64,000 nt of DNA from positions 2,206,001-2,270,000 of the forward strand of contig NZ_CP083376.1 in the NCBI RefSeq assembly GCF_020042665.1, written 5' to 3'. Below, in pieces: positions 40,297 to 49,611 of this stretch. The translations under genes and the position numbers were made by a program. The DNA is from Pseudoxanthomonas sp. X-1. GTDB lineage: Bacteria; Pseudomonadota; Gammaproteobacteria; Xanthomonadales; Xanthomonadaceae. Below the pieces are notes generated by a model. The model made no database searches and was not told where the DNA came from. It was given only the letters and a program-made list of their open reading frames with translations. Positions within the stretch are counted from its first letter, which is position 1. The number at the start of each line of letters is the position of its first letter.

Positions 40297-41739
40297 TCAC
40301 AGTCCGATCCGCAGCTCGCGTCCCCACAGCTCCAGGCGATCCAGCAGCACCTGCTTGCCGCCCTCCATGGCGGGGTCGGCGCGCAGCTGGGCGATCTGCG
40401 CGAAGTAGTCGGGCAGGCTCTGCTCGGACAGCACGGTGCCCGGCGCCAGGCGCGTGCGCCGGTACTCGTCCCAGCGCGCGCGCTCGTCGGCATCGAGCGC
40501 CTCGGGCCAGTTGCGCGCGCGGTAGCGGAACAGCAGCGCGTCCAGTCGCGCGTCCTTGAATCCAAACGCGCGCGTGCCCAGCTGCGCCGGCGGGGTGCCA
40601 CGCACTTCGGCCAGCTTGCGCCGGTCGCCCTCGGCCAGGAAGCCGTGGTACAGCGACGCGTCGGCGTCGGGCGTCTCCTGCGCGCGTTCGCTGGCGAACA
40701 CCTGGCGCACCTTCTCGGCCACCGCCGGCGCATGCGCGCGCAGCAGCTCGGCCTGGGCCTGCACGGCCTCGGGGACGATGCCCAGGCGCGCGAAATCGTC
40801 GCCGCGCAGGTACTGCCAGGGCACCAGCGCGGGGCAGCGGTTGAGGTGGACTTCCTTCAGCGGCACGCGGCGCACGTCGTCGGGCAGGTCGGCGCGCGGG
40901 GTGTAGAGCCGGTCGGCGATCTCCTGCGCGTCCAGGTCCAGCAGCGCCTGCGCGTCGCCGTCCAGGTCCAGCACGATGACGCGGCTGTCGATGCGCGGAT
41001 GGCGCGCCACCGGCAGCACCGGCGCGGCGCACAGGCGCTGGGCGGGGTAGCGCTGGGAGACGTGCAGCACCGGCGTCATCGCCACGGTATCCAGCAGGCC
41101 GGCGACGAAGCGCTTGTTGCGCAGCTGCAGCGCGTAGTCCCACAGGCGCGGTTGCGCCCGGCGCATGGCGCGGGCGATGCCGAGCGTGGCGCGCACGTCG
41201 GACATGGCCTCGTGCGCCTCGCCGGTGCGCACGTCGTTGGCCAGGGCCAGGTGTTCGAGCTTGAACGAGGTGCCCTTGCCGTCCTCGCGCTGCGGCCAGT
41301 GCACACCCTCCGGGCGCAGGGCATGGAACAGCCGGGCCACGTCCAGCAGGTCCCAGCGGCAGTTGCCGCCGCGCCATTCGCGCTCGTAGGGATCGAAGAA
41401 GTTGCGGAACAGGCCGTGACGCACGAACTCGTCGTCGAAGCGCAGCGTGTTCCAGCCCAGCGTGCAGGTCTCCGGCCGCGCCATCTCGTCGAAGATGCGC
41501 GCCATCGCCTCGCATTCGCGCACGCCCTCGGCCAGGGCCTGCTGCGGGGTGATGCCGGTGATCAGGGTGGCGATGGGCGAGGGCAGTAGGTCGTCGGCCG
41601 GCTGCACGTAGAAGGTGACCGGGTCCTCGATCGGGTTCAGCGCCACATCGGTGCGCTGGGCGGCGAACTGGGCGATGCGCGTGCGGCGCGGGTCCTGGCC
41701 GAAGGTCTCCAGGTCGTAGAAGAGGAAGCTTTCAGCCAT
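40297..41739 (-). CDS. sbcB: Exodeoxyribonuclease I
   Basis: 480 residues, matching E. coli ExoI (475). A DnaQ-type 3'-5' exonuclease acting on single-stranded DNA in recombination and mismatch repair. D9 and E11 in FYDLETFG, LGWNTLRFDDEFVRHGLFRN, read as WNTLRFDDEFVRHGLF, and AHEAMSDVRAT carry the metal ligands. The SH3-like and helical C-terminal regions follow. It starts just after a stop-containing gap downstream of oprB (same strand reading order sbcB is downstream). Confidence 0.95.
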   Translation of the reverse strand: MAESFLFYDLETFGQDPRRTRIAQFAAQRTDVALNPIEDPVTFYVQPADDLLPSPIATLITGITPQQALAEGVRECEAMARIFDEMARPETCTLGWNTLRFDDEFVRHGLFRNFFDPYEREWRGGNCRWDLLDVARLFHALRPEGVHWPQREDGKGTSFKLEHLALANDVRTGEAHEAMSDVRATLGIARAMRRAQPRLWDYALQLRNKRFVAGLLDTVAMTPVLHVSQRYPAQRLCAAPVLPVARHPRIDSRVIVLDLDGDAQALLDLDAQEIADRLYTPRADLPDDVRRVPLKEVHLNRCPALVPWQYLRGDDFARLGIVPEAVQAQAELLRAHAPAVAEKVRQVFASERAQETPDADASLYHGFLAEGDRRKLAEVRGTPPAQLGTRAFGFKDARLDALLFRYRARNWPEALDADERARWDEYRRTRLAPGTVLSEQSLPDYFAQIAQLRADPAMEGGKQVLLDRLELWGRELRIGL

Positions 41740-41806
41740 CGGGACATGACGCGACGAACGGCCGCACAGTATGCCGCCGACATGCGCCGGCGGCCGAGCG
41801 ACGACG

Positions 41807-43051
41807 CTAGAGGCTGAGATCGAACCGCAGTCCCGCGACCCAGGCGTTGGGCAGATCCCGCAGGCGGCCCGGCGCGTTGAACTGGTCCGGATGCATCACG
41901 TAGTGCAGGCTGGGGGCGATGCGCAGGTGCGGATTGATCGCGAAGCCATAGCTCAGTTCCATCATCGTCTGGCCGCTTTGCGGGGTACCGGCGCCGCCGG
42001 CCGCGGCCCGGGCCAGGCGCAGGTTTTCCAGCGCGTCGTCGCTGTATTGCTGGCGGGTGACCACCAGCGCGATATCGTCCTGCGGGCGGCTGGCGAAGGT
42101 GCCCTTGTGCACCAGGCCGGCCTGGGCGAACCAGTCCTCGATCAGCTGGCCCGAGGTGCCCTTGAGCACGGCGCCGAACAGCGTCAGTCCGTGCGTGGCG
42201 TCCGGCCCGCTGACCTGCTGTTCGAAGCGGGCGTACACGCCGGAGCGGCCATGCCGGCTGGCGTAGTCCTGGCCGCTGAGCACCGCCGGCGTGCCGGCGG
42301 CGTCGTCCAGCGGATCGCGGTAGGGGGCGTTGTCCTGCCAGCCGCCAAGCTCGTACATCGCCTTGTGGCGTGCGTCGGCCGGGCTCTGCCAGCCGACCGC
42401 GTAAGGCACGATCCAGCCGGTCGCCTCGCGCGTGCTCCAGCGCAGGCCGTGCTCGCCGTCCTCGGCCTGGCTGGGGTCCACCTGATAGGCGCCGACGTGC
42501 ACGTAGACCTGCGGCGTCACCCAGGCCTTGGCATCGGCCATCCAGCTGGAGACCGGCCACCAGGTGAAGCTGCTGGTGCGGAACACATAGGTCGGGTTGC
42601 CGCAGGCCGAGTTCCCCTGGAAGTACTGGCACAGCTCCGAACCGAGGAAGTGGATGTTGGCCACGCTGCGCCCGGCCTCGAGCACCAGGCGGCCGTCGAG
42701 CAGCTTCTGTTCCAGCGTCAGGTTGGCCAGACGCGTGCCCTGGCCGCCGTAGATCTCCTGCACCGAGGTGCTGTTGCCCAGGCTGCTGTTGACCAGGTTG
42801 GTGCCGTGCCGGTTGATGACATAGGCCTTGAGCGTGGCCCCGGACCAGCCGAAGGCCTTGTCCAGGTCGACGTCGACGCCGGCCATGGCCTGGCCCGCGT
42901 AGGCACTGCCCGACCCCTGGCCGCCGCCGAGCATCGCGGCGGCCTCGCCGGTGTAGGACAGCTTGGGCGTCACCGCATCCTGGGCATGGGCCATAGGAGC
43001 GAGAGCCAGGGTGAGCGCGGCCGGCAGCACGCGATGGAGGAGGGTGGACAT
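41807..43051 (-). CDS. oprB: OprB-type carbohydrate-selective porin
   Basis: 414 residues with a signal peptide cleaved after MAHAQ. An outer-membrane beta barrel: alternating strands, EAGRSVANIHFLGSELCQYFQ, TMMELSYGFAINPHLRIAPS and the terminal AGLRFDLSL with aromatic residue near the end. OprB porins let sugars through. It follows fruA by 96 bp on the same strand and is probably the last gene of the fructose operon, giving outer-membrane entry for the sugar. Confidence 0.92.
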   Translation of the reverse strand: MSTLLHRVLPAALTLALAPMAHAQDAVTPKLSYTGEAAAMLGGGQGSGSAYAGQAMAGVDVDLDKAFGWSGATLKAYVINRHGTNLVNSSLGNSTSVQEIYGGQGTRLANLTLEQKLLDGRLVLEAGRSVANIHFLGSELCQYFQGNSACGNPTYVFRTSSFTWWPVSSWMADAKAWVTPQVYVHVGAYQVDPSQAEDGEHGLRWSTREATGWIVPYAVGWQSPADARHKAMYELGGWQDNAPYRDPLDDAAGTPAVLSGQDYASRHGRSGVYARFEQQVSGPDATHGLTLFGAVLKGTSGQLIEDWFAQAGLVHKGTFASRPQDDIALVVTRQQYSDDALENLRLARAAAGGAGTPQSGQTMMELSYGFAINPHLRIAPSLHYVMHPDQFNAPGRLRDLPNAWVAGLRFDLSL

Positions 43052-43147
43052 GCGTCGGGTTCCTGATCAGGAGAACGGCGTGGGTGAGGACGCGCGGCTG
43101 CGGCGCCGCGCGAGGCAGTCGGAGCGAAGCGGCTAGGCCCGAACGGG

Positions 43148-44851
43148 TCAGCCCTTGGCCACGACCGGCTTCTTGAACAGGCGCAGGGCCACCGCCGTGA
43201 CGACCACGCCCACGACCAGGGCCAGCAGATAGGTGCCCAGGTGGGTCACTGCGTTCGGGATCGGCAGGACGAACACCCCGCCGTGCGGCACCTTCAGCTC
43301 GGCGCCGGCCGCCATCGAGATCGCGCCGGCCACGGCCGAGCCCAGCACCAGCGCGGGGATGGTGCGCAGCGGATCGCGCGCGGCGTAGGGGATGGCGCCC
43401 TCGGTGACGAAGGCCAGGCCGAGCACGCCGGCCGCACCGGCGGTGCCGCGCTCCTCGGCAGTGAAGCGATTGCGGAACAGCCAGGTCGCCAGCGCGATGC
43501 CCAGCGGCGGGGTCATGCCGCCGATCATGGTCGCGGCCATCGGCGTATAGACCTGGCTGGAGATCAGCGCGGTCGAGAACGCATAGGAGGCCTTGTTGAC
43601 CGGCCCGCCCATGTCCACCGCCATCATCCCGCCCAGCAGCAGGCCCAGCAGGATCGCGCTGGTGCCCTGCATGCTGCGCAGCCATTCGGTCAGCCAGGTC
43701 AGCAGGTGCGCCACCGGCGTGCCGATCACGTACATCATCAGCAGGCCGACCAGCAGCGTGCCCAGCACCGGCAGGATCAGGACCGGCTTGAGGCCCTGCA
43801 GGCTGCGCGGCAGGCGCAGCACGCGGTTGATCCAGGCCACGCCGTAGCCGGCGACGAAGCCGGCCAGGATGCCGCCGATAAAGCCGGCGCCCATGTTCGC
43901 CGCGACCACGCCGCCGATCATGCCCGGCGCGATGCCCGGCCGGTCGGCGATGGAGTAGGCGATATAGCCGGCCAGCGCCGGCACCATCAGCAGAAAGCCG
44001 CCCTTGGCCCCGATCTGCAGCAGGCTCCAGGCCAGCGTGCCGCGATGGGCGTCGTCGCCGGCGTAGATGCCACCGATGGCGAAGGCCAGCGCGATCAGCA
44101 GGCCGCCGGCGGTGACGAAGGGCAGCATGAACGACACGCCCGTCATCAGGTGCTTGTACGGGCCGGCGCTCTTGGTCTTCTCGCTCGGCGCGGCCTGCGC
44201 GGCGCTGCCGGCCTGCACGCTGGCCTCGGCCAGCGCCTTGCGGATCAGCGCCTGGCCATCGTTGATGGCCGGCTTGGTGCCGCTCTTGAACACCCGCTTG
44301 CCGCCGAAGCGCGACAGCTCCACCTCGCGGTCGGCGGCGATCAGGACCACGTCGGCCTGAGCGATCTCCTCCGCGCTGAGCGTGTCCTGCGCGCCGACCG
44401 AGCCCTGGGTCTCCACGCGCAGGTGGTGGCCCAGCGCCGCGGCGGCCTGCTGCAGGCCCTCGGCGGCCATGAAGGTGTGCGCGATGCCGGTCGGGCAGGA
44501 GGTGATGGCGACGATGCGCTTGCCGCCCTGGGCGGCCGGCGCGGCGGCGGCCGCGCCGACCCAGCCGGCCAGCACGCCTTCGGGGTCGTCCAGCACGGCA
44601 TCCAGGCTCACCTCGGTGAGCGCGGCCTGGCCGAAGCGCGCGCGCTCGGCATCGCCGTTGCCGACCAGCAGCACGGCGCCGGCGCCCGCGCACTGCCCGG
44701 GCTGCAGCGCCCCGGTGATGCCCTGGTCGCTGCGGATCTCCACGGCCGGCTCCAGGCCGCGCTGACGCGCCGCCCGGCGCAGCGCCTCGGCGGCGAGGAC
44801 CGCCTCGGTACTGCGCGCGCCGGCGGCGATGACCACGATGGAAGCTTGCAT
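43148..44851 (-). CDS. fruA: PTS fructose transporter EIIB'BC
   Basis: 567 residues from the ATG at 44851. An N-terminal degenerate EIIB' domain (1-100), then EIIB with phosphorylated C119 in [20 protein letters not shown] (20 residues), then the EIIC membrane part (about 240-560) with [13 protein letters not shown] and [14 protein letters not shown]. It takes up fructose as fructose-1-phosphate, which FruK uses. It lies 43 bp after fruK. Confidence 0.97.
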   Translation of the reverse strand: MQASIVVIAAGARSTEAVLAAEALRRAARQRGLEPAVEIRSDQGITGALQPGQCAGAGAVLLVGNGDAERARFGQAALTEVSLDAVLDDPEGVLAGWVGAAAAAPAAQGGKRIVAITSCPTGIAHTFMAAEGLQQAAAALGHHLRVETQGSVGAQDTLSAEEIAQADVVLIAADREVELSRFGGKRVFKSGTKPAINDGQALIRKALAEASVQAGSAAQAAPSEKTKSAGPYKHLMTGVSFMLPFVTAGGLLIALAFAIGGIYAGDDAHRGTLAWSLLQIGAKGGFLLMVPALAGYIAYSIADRPGIAPGMIGGVVAANMGAGFIGGILAGFVAGYGVAWINRVLRLPRSLQGLKPVLILPVLGTLLVGLLMMYVIGTPVAHLLTWLTEWLRSMQGTSAILLGLLLGGMMAVDMGGPVNKASYAFSTALISSQVYTPMAATMIGGMTPPLGIALATWLFRNRFTAEERGTAGAAGVLGLAFVTEGAIPYAARDPLRTIPALVLGSAVAGAISMAAGAELKVPHGGVFVLPIPNAVTHLGTYLLALVVGVVVTAVALRLFKKPVVAKG

Positions 44852-44894
44852 GGGAGAACTCCTGGAAATCTGGGATGTGCCGGGCCGCTGACGG

Positions 44895-45842
44895 TCAGGC
44901 GATGCGTTCGATCCGGACCTCGCCGGCCCAGGCGCGGACCTGGGCCGGATCGAGCCGGCGGGCATCGCCGCTGTGCAGGCGGCTCATGGAAAAGGCGGTG
45001 GCCCGCTGCGCGCAGCCGGCCAGGTCGAAGGAGGGCTCCAGCAGCGATGCGGCGATGCCGGCCACCATCGCGTCGCCCGCGCCGACGGTGCTGCCATCGG
45101 CCAGGCGCGGCGGCCGGGCGAGCAGGGCGCCGCTGGCATCGAGGAACAGCGCACCGTCGCCGCCCATGGACACGACGACCAGCGACACCCCGCGCGCCAG
45201 CAGCGCGCGGCCGGCGTCCAGCACCGCCGCGCTATCGTCCAGGGCGTGGCCGGTCCAGGCCTCCAACTCGTGGCGGTTGGGCTTGACCGCGAACGGCACC
45301 GATCCGCCGTCCAGCGCGGCCACCAGGGCGGGGCCGCTGCTGTCCAGCAGCACGCGCGCGCCGGCCGCCTGCACCTGGGCCTGCAGCTGCGCCCAGGCAG
45401 TGAGCGGCAGGCCGGCCGGCAGGCTGCCGGACAGGACCACCGGCATCTGCGGGGTCAGCAGCGCCGCCAGGCGCTGGCCGACGGCGTTCAGGTGGCCGGC
45501 GTCCAGGCACAGGCCGGGCAGGTTGATGTCGGTGGTGCGACCGTCGCGCTCGACCAGCTTGATGTTGGTGCGGGTCAGCCCCGGCACGCGCAGGCAGGCA
45601 TCGGCGATGCCGCGCAGCTCGAACAGGCCGCGGAACACCGCCTCGTTGTCCACGCCGATCACGCCCAGCGCCGTGGTCGGCACGCCCCAGTCGGCCAGGC
45701 AGGCGGCCACGTTGATGCCCTTGCCGCCGGCGTCGTCCCGGCTGCGTCCGGCACGGTGCACGTGGCCGGGCTCCAGCGTCTCCAGCCGCACGGTCTGGTC
45801 GATCGCGGGGTTCAGGGTGACGGTCAGCACGCGTGGACTCAT
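44895..45842 (-). CDS. fruK: 1-phosphofructokinase
   Basis: 315 residues from the ATG at 45842, which overlaps the fruB stop (ATGA). A PfkB-family kinase making fructose-1,6-bisphosphate from fructose-1-phosphate. [10 protein letters not shown] begins it, GGKGINVA binds the sugar and [14 protein letters not shown] holds the catalytic aspartate. Confidence 0.97.
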   Translation of the reverse strand: MSPRVLTVTLNPAIDQTVRLETLEPGHVHRAGRSRDDAGGKGINVAACLADWGVPTTALGVIGVDNEAVFRGLFELRGIADACLRVPGLTRTNIKLVERDGRTTDINLPGLCLDAGHLNAVGQRLAALLTPQMPVVLSGSLPAGLPLTAWAQLQAQVQAAGARVLLDSSGPALVAALDGGSVPFAVKPNRHELEAWTGHALDDSAAVLDAGRALLARGVSLVVVSMGGDGALFLDASGALLARPPRLADGSTVGAGDAMVAGIAASLLEPSFDLAGCAQRATAFSMSRLHSGDARRLDPAQVRAWAGEVRIERIA

Positions 45843-48346
45843 GCGCTTGCTCCCTCGAGCGCGCGGACCTGGGTGGCGTCGGCGCAGGCCAGGGCCTGCC
45901 GCGCCAGCGCCTGCAGATCGGCCAGCGCCGCGCCGCGCAGGCGCGCCTTGACCGCGGGGATGTCGTTGGGCGTCATTGACAGCTCGTCCACGCCCAGGCC
46001 GGCCAACAGGCAGGCGCCGAACGGATCGCCGGCCAGGCCGCCGCACACGCCGACCCAGCGCCCGTGCGCGCGGGCGCCTTCGACCGTGCTGTGGATGGCG
46101 CGCAGCACGGCCGGATGCAGGCTGTCGGCCTCGGCCGCCAGTTCCGGGTTCTGGCGGTCGATCGCCAGCACGTACTGGGTCAGGTCGTTGGTGCCGATGG
46201 AGAAGAAGTCGGCATGCTGGGCCAGCAGATCGGCCTGGGCGGCCGCGGCGGGCACCTCGATCATGATGCCGATCGGTACCTGCGGGGCGCCCACTTCGCT
46301 GCGCAGCCGTTCGCAGATCTCGCGCAGGGCGATCAGCTCGGGCACCGAGGTGATCATCGGGAACATGATCGACAGGCGCGCGCCCTGGGCGGCGGCGCGG
46401 TACAGCGCACGCAGCTGCGGTTCGAGCAGGTCGGGCCGGCGCAGCAGCAGGCGCGCGCCGCGCACGCCCAGGAACGGATTCGCCTCGTGCGGCAGCTCCA
46501 GGTGCGCCACCTGCTTGTCGCCGCCGATGTCCAGCGCACGCACGATCAGCGCGCGTCCGTCCAGCGCGGCGGCCATGGCCACATAGGTCTGGAACTGCTC
46601 TTCCTCGTCCGGCGTGCTGCTGCGCTCCAGGAACAGGAACTCGGTGCGCATCAGGCCCACGCCCTCGGCGCCCTGTTCCAGCGCCAGCGGCACCTGGTCG
46701 GGCAGATTGACGTTGGCGCCGATGTCGATGCGATGGCCGTCGGTGGTCTGCGCCGGTTGCGCCCGCTGCTGGGCCTCGCGCTCGCGCACCTGGCGCTGCT
46801 CGTCGATCCAGGCGCGCGCGGCGGCCAGGTCGTTGGCCGAGGGCGACAGGTACAGGCGCCCGCTGTTGCCGTCGAGGATGGCCTCGGTGCCCGGCGCCAC
46901 GGCCAGTAGGTCGGCGCCGCCGGCCACCAGCGCCGGCACGCCGAGCGTGCGCGAGAGGATGGCGGTATGCGAGGTGGGGCCGCCCTGCGCGGTGGCCAGG
47001 CCGAGCACGCGTTGCGGATCCAGGTTGGCCGTGTCCGACGGCGACAGGTCGGCCGCCAGCAGGATGCAGGGATGGTCGGGTAGCTCGGCCAAGCCGCCGC
47101 CGGCGGCGCTAGGATCGAGCTGGGCCAGCACGCGCCGGCCGACGTCGCGCAGGTCCGCGGCGCGTCCGGCCAGCACCGGATTGCCCAGCGCCGCCAGGCC
47201 CGAGGCGGTCTGTTCGATGGCCTGGTGCCAGGACCAGGCCACGCCGTGGCCTTCGACCATCAACTGGCAGGCGCGGGTGATCAGATCGGTGTCGTCCAGC
47301 AGCGCGCCCTGGGCCTTGAAGATCGCCGCGTCCGCCGCGCCCAGCCGGCGCTGGGTGTCGTCCTCCAGCGCCCGCAACTGCTGGCGGGTGCGGCTGAGGG
47401 CCTGATGCAGCTGCGCGCCGCCTTCGCCCAGCGGCGTGGGGCGGTCGGCCACCTCGGTCTGCGCGCCGGCCAGCACGTGCACCGGCGCGATCGCCAGGCC
47501 CGGGCTGGCGCCGATGCCGACGATGGCCGCCTGCGCCTCGGGCGGGGTCCAGCCGTTGACCGGCGCGGCGCGGCGCTGGGCGGCGCGTTCGGCGTCGGCC
47601 TTCTCCTGCAGGATCAGCCCGTCCATCGCCTTGCGCAGGGCGGCCAGGGCCGGCTCGGCGTCCTGGCCCTCGGCCGAGACCACGATCGCGTCGCCCTGGT
47701 GCAGGCCCAGCTGCAGCAGCGCCACCAGGCTCTTGGCGTCGGCCGCCTGGTCGCCGGCGCGAACCTGCAAGCGCGCCACGAAGTGGCGCGCGGCCTCGGC
47801 CCAGCGCGTGGCGGGGCGCGCATGCAGCCCGTTGGGGTAGGCGATGGTCCAGTCGAATCGATGCTCGAGGTCGGTAGCCGGCGCGGCCGGCTGGGCAGCG
47901 GTGTCGCCGGAAAGCGCGGCGACGATCTGCTCCGCTTCCGTGGTGGCGAACAGGCGCTGCAGCGTCGCCTCGTCCTGGATCAGCCGCGTCAGCCGACGCA
48001 GCAGGGTGATGTGCGTGTCGGACTGGGCGGCGATGCCGACCACCAGACGGGTGATCTGGCCCGGATTCCATTCCACGCCCTGCGGCAGCTGCAGCACGGC
48101 GATGCCATCGCGGCGCACCAGGTGACGGTCCTCGCCCAGGCCGTGGGGAATGGCCACGCCGTGCCCGAGGAAGGTGTTCGCCAGCTCCTCGCGGCGGGAC
48201 ATGCTGGCCTGGTAGCCCTCGGCCACGCAGCCGCCCGCGGTGAGCAGCTGGGCGACCTGGGCGATGGCATCGGCCTTGTCGCGGGCCTGGGCATTGAGGC
48301 GAACGAGTTCCAGCGCGACCGGCGCGGGGGAGGGTTGTGGCGACAC
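45839..48346 (-). CDS. fruB: PTS fructose EIIA-HPr-EI fusion
   Basis: 835 residues from a GTG at 48346 with GGAG 6 nt upstream; an in-frame TTG at 48394 lies inside the operator and is rejected. Three modules: EIIA (H68 in FLGHGVAIPHGL), HPr (H175 in NGLHARPAT) and enzyme I (about 275-835, H460 in GGPTSHTAILSR, with MRTEFLFL and the PEP-binding GVCGGLAGD). It carries phosphate from PEP to FruA without a separate general PTS. First gene of the operon. Confidence 0.97.
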   Translation of the reverse strand: MSPQPSPAPVALELVRLNAQARDKADAIAQVAQLLTAGGCVAEGYQASMSRREELANTFLGHGVAIPHGLGEDRHLVRRDGIAVLQLPQGVEWNPGQITRLVVGIAAQSDTHITLLRRLTRLIQDEATLQRLFATTEAEQIVAALSGDTAAQPAAPATDLEHRFDWTIAYPNGLHARPATRWAEAARHFVARLQVRAGDQAADAKSLVALLQLGLHQGDAIVVSAEGQDAEPALAALRKAMDGLILQEKADAERAAQRRAAPVNGWTPPEAQAAIVGIGASPGLAIAPVHVLAGAQTEVADRPTPLGEGGAQLHQALSRTRQQLRALEDDTQRRLGAADAAIFKAQGALLDDTDLITRACQLMVEGHGVAWSWHQAIEQTASGLAALGNPVLAGRAADLRDVGRRVLAQLDPSAAGGGLAELPDHPCILLAADLSPSDTANLDPQRVLGLATAQGGPTSHTAILSRTLGVPALVAGGADLLAVAPGTEAILDGNSGRLYLSPSANDLAAARAWIDEQRQVREREAQQRAQPAQTTDGHRIDIGANVNLPDQVPLALEQGAEGVGLMRTEFLFLERSSTPDEEEQFQTYVAMAAALDGRALIVRALDIGGDKQVAHLELPHEANPFLGVRGARLLLRRPDLLEPQLRALYRAAAQGARLSIMFPMITSVPELIALREICERLRSEVGAPQVPIGIMIEVPAAAAQADLLAQHADFFSIGTNDLTQYVLAIDRQNPELAAEADSLHPAVLRAIHSTVEGARAHGRWVGVCGGLAGDPFGACLLAGLGVDELSMTPNDIPAVKARLRGAALADLQALARQALACADATQVRALEGASA

Positions 48347-48377
48347 GAGGAACTCCAGGCAGATCTCTTGAGATGTA

Positions 48378-48395
48378 ATTGGGAACGTTCCCAAT
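48378..48395. promoter_or_regulatory. Perfect 18-bp palindrome, FruR operator
   Basis: ATTGGGAACGTTCCCAAT, fully symmetrical with a central CG as LacI-family operators have. It lies 32 bp upstream of fruB and 107 bp upstream of fruR. TTGGGA inside it is followed after 17 bp by TTCAAT on the plus strand, a possible fruR promoter, so FruR probably represses both fruBKA and itself. Confidence 0.85.
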
Positions 48396-48501
48396 CAAAA
48401 TTTCAATGTGCACTGCACAAAAGCCAAAAGGATTGGCCGCGCTACGCTGTGACCGGGTCACGGCAGCCGGCGCCGGCGAGGAAGCGAGGGAAACGATCCC
48501 A

Positions 48502-49491
48502 GTGAGCATCAGCATCAACGACGTGGCCCGCGTGGCGGGCGTGTCCAAGTCCACGGTCTCGCGCGTGATCGGCGGCGGCGCGGTCAGCGCCGAGGTGCGC
48601 GCGCGGGTGGAGGCGGCCATCGCCCAGACCGGCTACCGGCTCAACCTGCAGGCCCGGCGCCTGCGCTCGCGCCACAGCGGCATCATCGGGGTGATCGTGG
48701 CCGACATCCGCAATCCCTTCTTCACCGCGCTGATCCGCGCGGTGGAGGCGGTGGCCTATCAGCAGGGGCTGCGCGTCATGCTGTGCAACACCGACGAGGA
48801 TCCATCGCGCGAGGCGCTGTATCTGCAGATGATGCAGGAAGAGCGCATCAGCGGCCTGATCTTCGCGCCCACCCGTACCACCGTGGGCCGGCTGGAGCGC
48901 ATGCAGTGGGACTATCCCACCGTGCTGGTCGACCGCGCGCCGGCCAGCGGACGGCACGACAGCGTGGTGATCGACAACGCCGCGGCCATGACCGAGCTGG
49001 TCGGGCATCTGCTGGCGCAGGGCTATCGCCGCATCGGTGGCCTGTTCGGCAGCACCAGCACCACCGCGACCGAGCGCCGCGACGGCTATCTGGCCGCGAT
49101 GCAGGCCCACGGCCTGGCGCCGGACTATCGCGAGATCGAGCCCACGGCGGAGGCCGCCATCGCCACGGTCGGCCCGTGGCTGGCGCAGCCGGACCGGCCG
49201 CGTGCGCTGGTGACCAGCAACAATCTGCTGCTGATGGGCGCGCTGCGCGCCGCGCGTGCGGCGACGCTGTCCATTCCCGATCAGCTGGCCCTGGCCGGCT
49301 TCGACAACGAGCGCTGGACCGAGCTGGTCGAGCCCGGCATCAGCGTGGTCGAACAACCCGTCGAGGAGATGGGCCGGGCCGCCATGTCGCTGCTGCTGGA
49401 GCGGATGAAGTCGCCCGAGCTGCCCGTGCGCCGGCTGGTGATGGCCACACGCTGCGTGCTGCGCGGTTCGACCTGCGCCATGCAGCCCTGA
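48502..49491 (+). CDS. fruR: LacI-family regulator of fructose uptake
   Basis: 329 residues from a GTG at 48502 with GAGGGA upstream. The reading to 48379 runs through the operator and is rejected. The helix-turn-helix INDVARVAGVSKSTVSRVI is at residues 4-22 and a periplasmic-binding-protein-like effector domain follows. It is divergent from fruBKA, with the palindrome between. The likely effector is fructose-1-phosphate, from the family. Confidence 0.93.
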   Translation: MSISINDVARVAGVSKSTVSRVIGGGAVSAEVRARVEAAIAQTGYRLNLQARRLRSRHSGIIGVIVADIRNPFFTALIRAVEAVAYQQGLRVMLCNTDEDPSREALYLQMMQEERISGLIFAPTRTTVGRLERMQWDYPTVLVDRAPASGRHDSVVIDNAAAMTELVGHLLAQGYRRIGGLFGSTSTTATERRDGYLAAMQAHGLAPDYREIEPTAEAAIATVGPWLAQPDRPRALVTSNNLLLMGALRAARAATLSIPDQLALAGFDNERWTELVEPGISVVEQPVEEMGRAAMSLLLERMKSPELPVRRLVMATRCVLRGSTCAMQP

Positions 49492-49611
49492 CGCGACGTG
49501 GCGGCTTGGAACCGCTCGGACGTGCGCCATCGGCCATGTGGATGGGGGCTCTAAACCCGCGCGCGCTTTCCCGCATCCAAGCGGCAGTCATCGAAACCCA
49601 AAGGTCCATGG

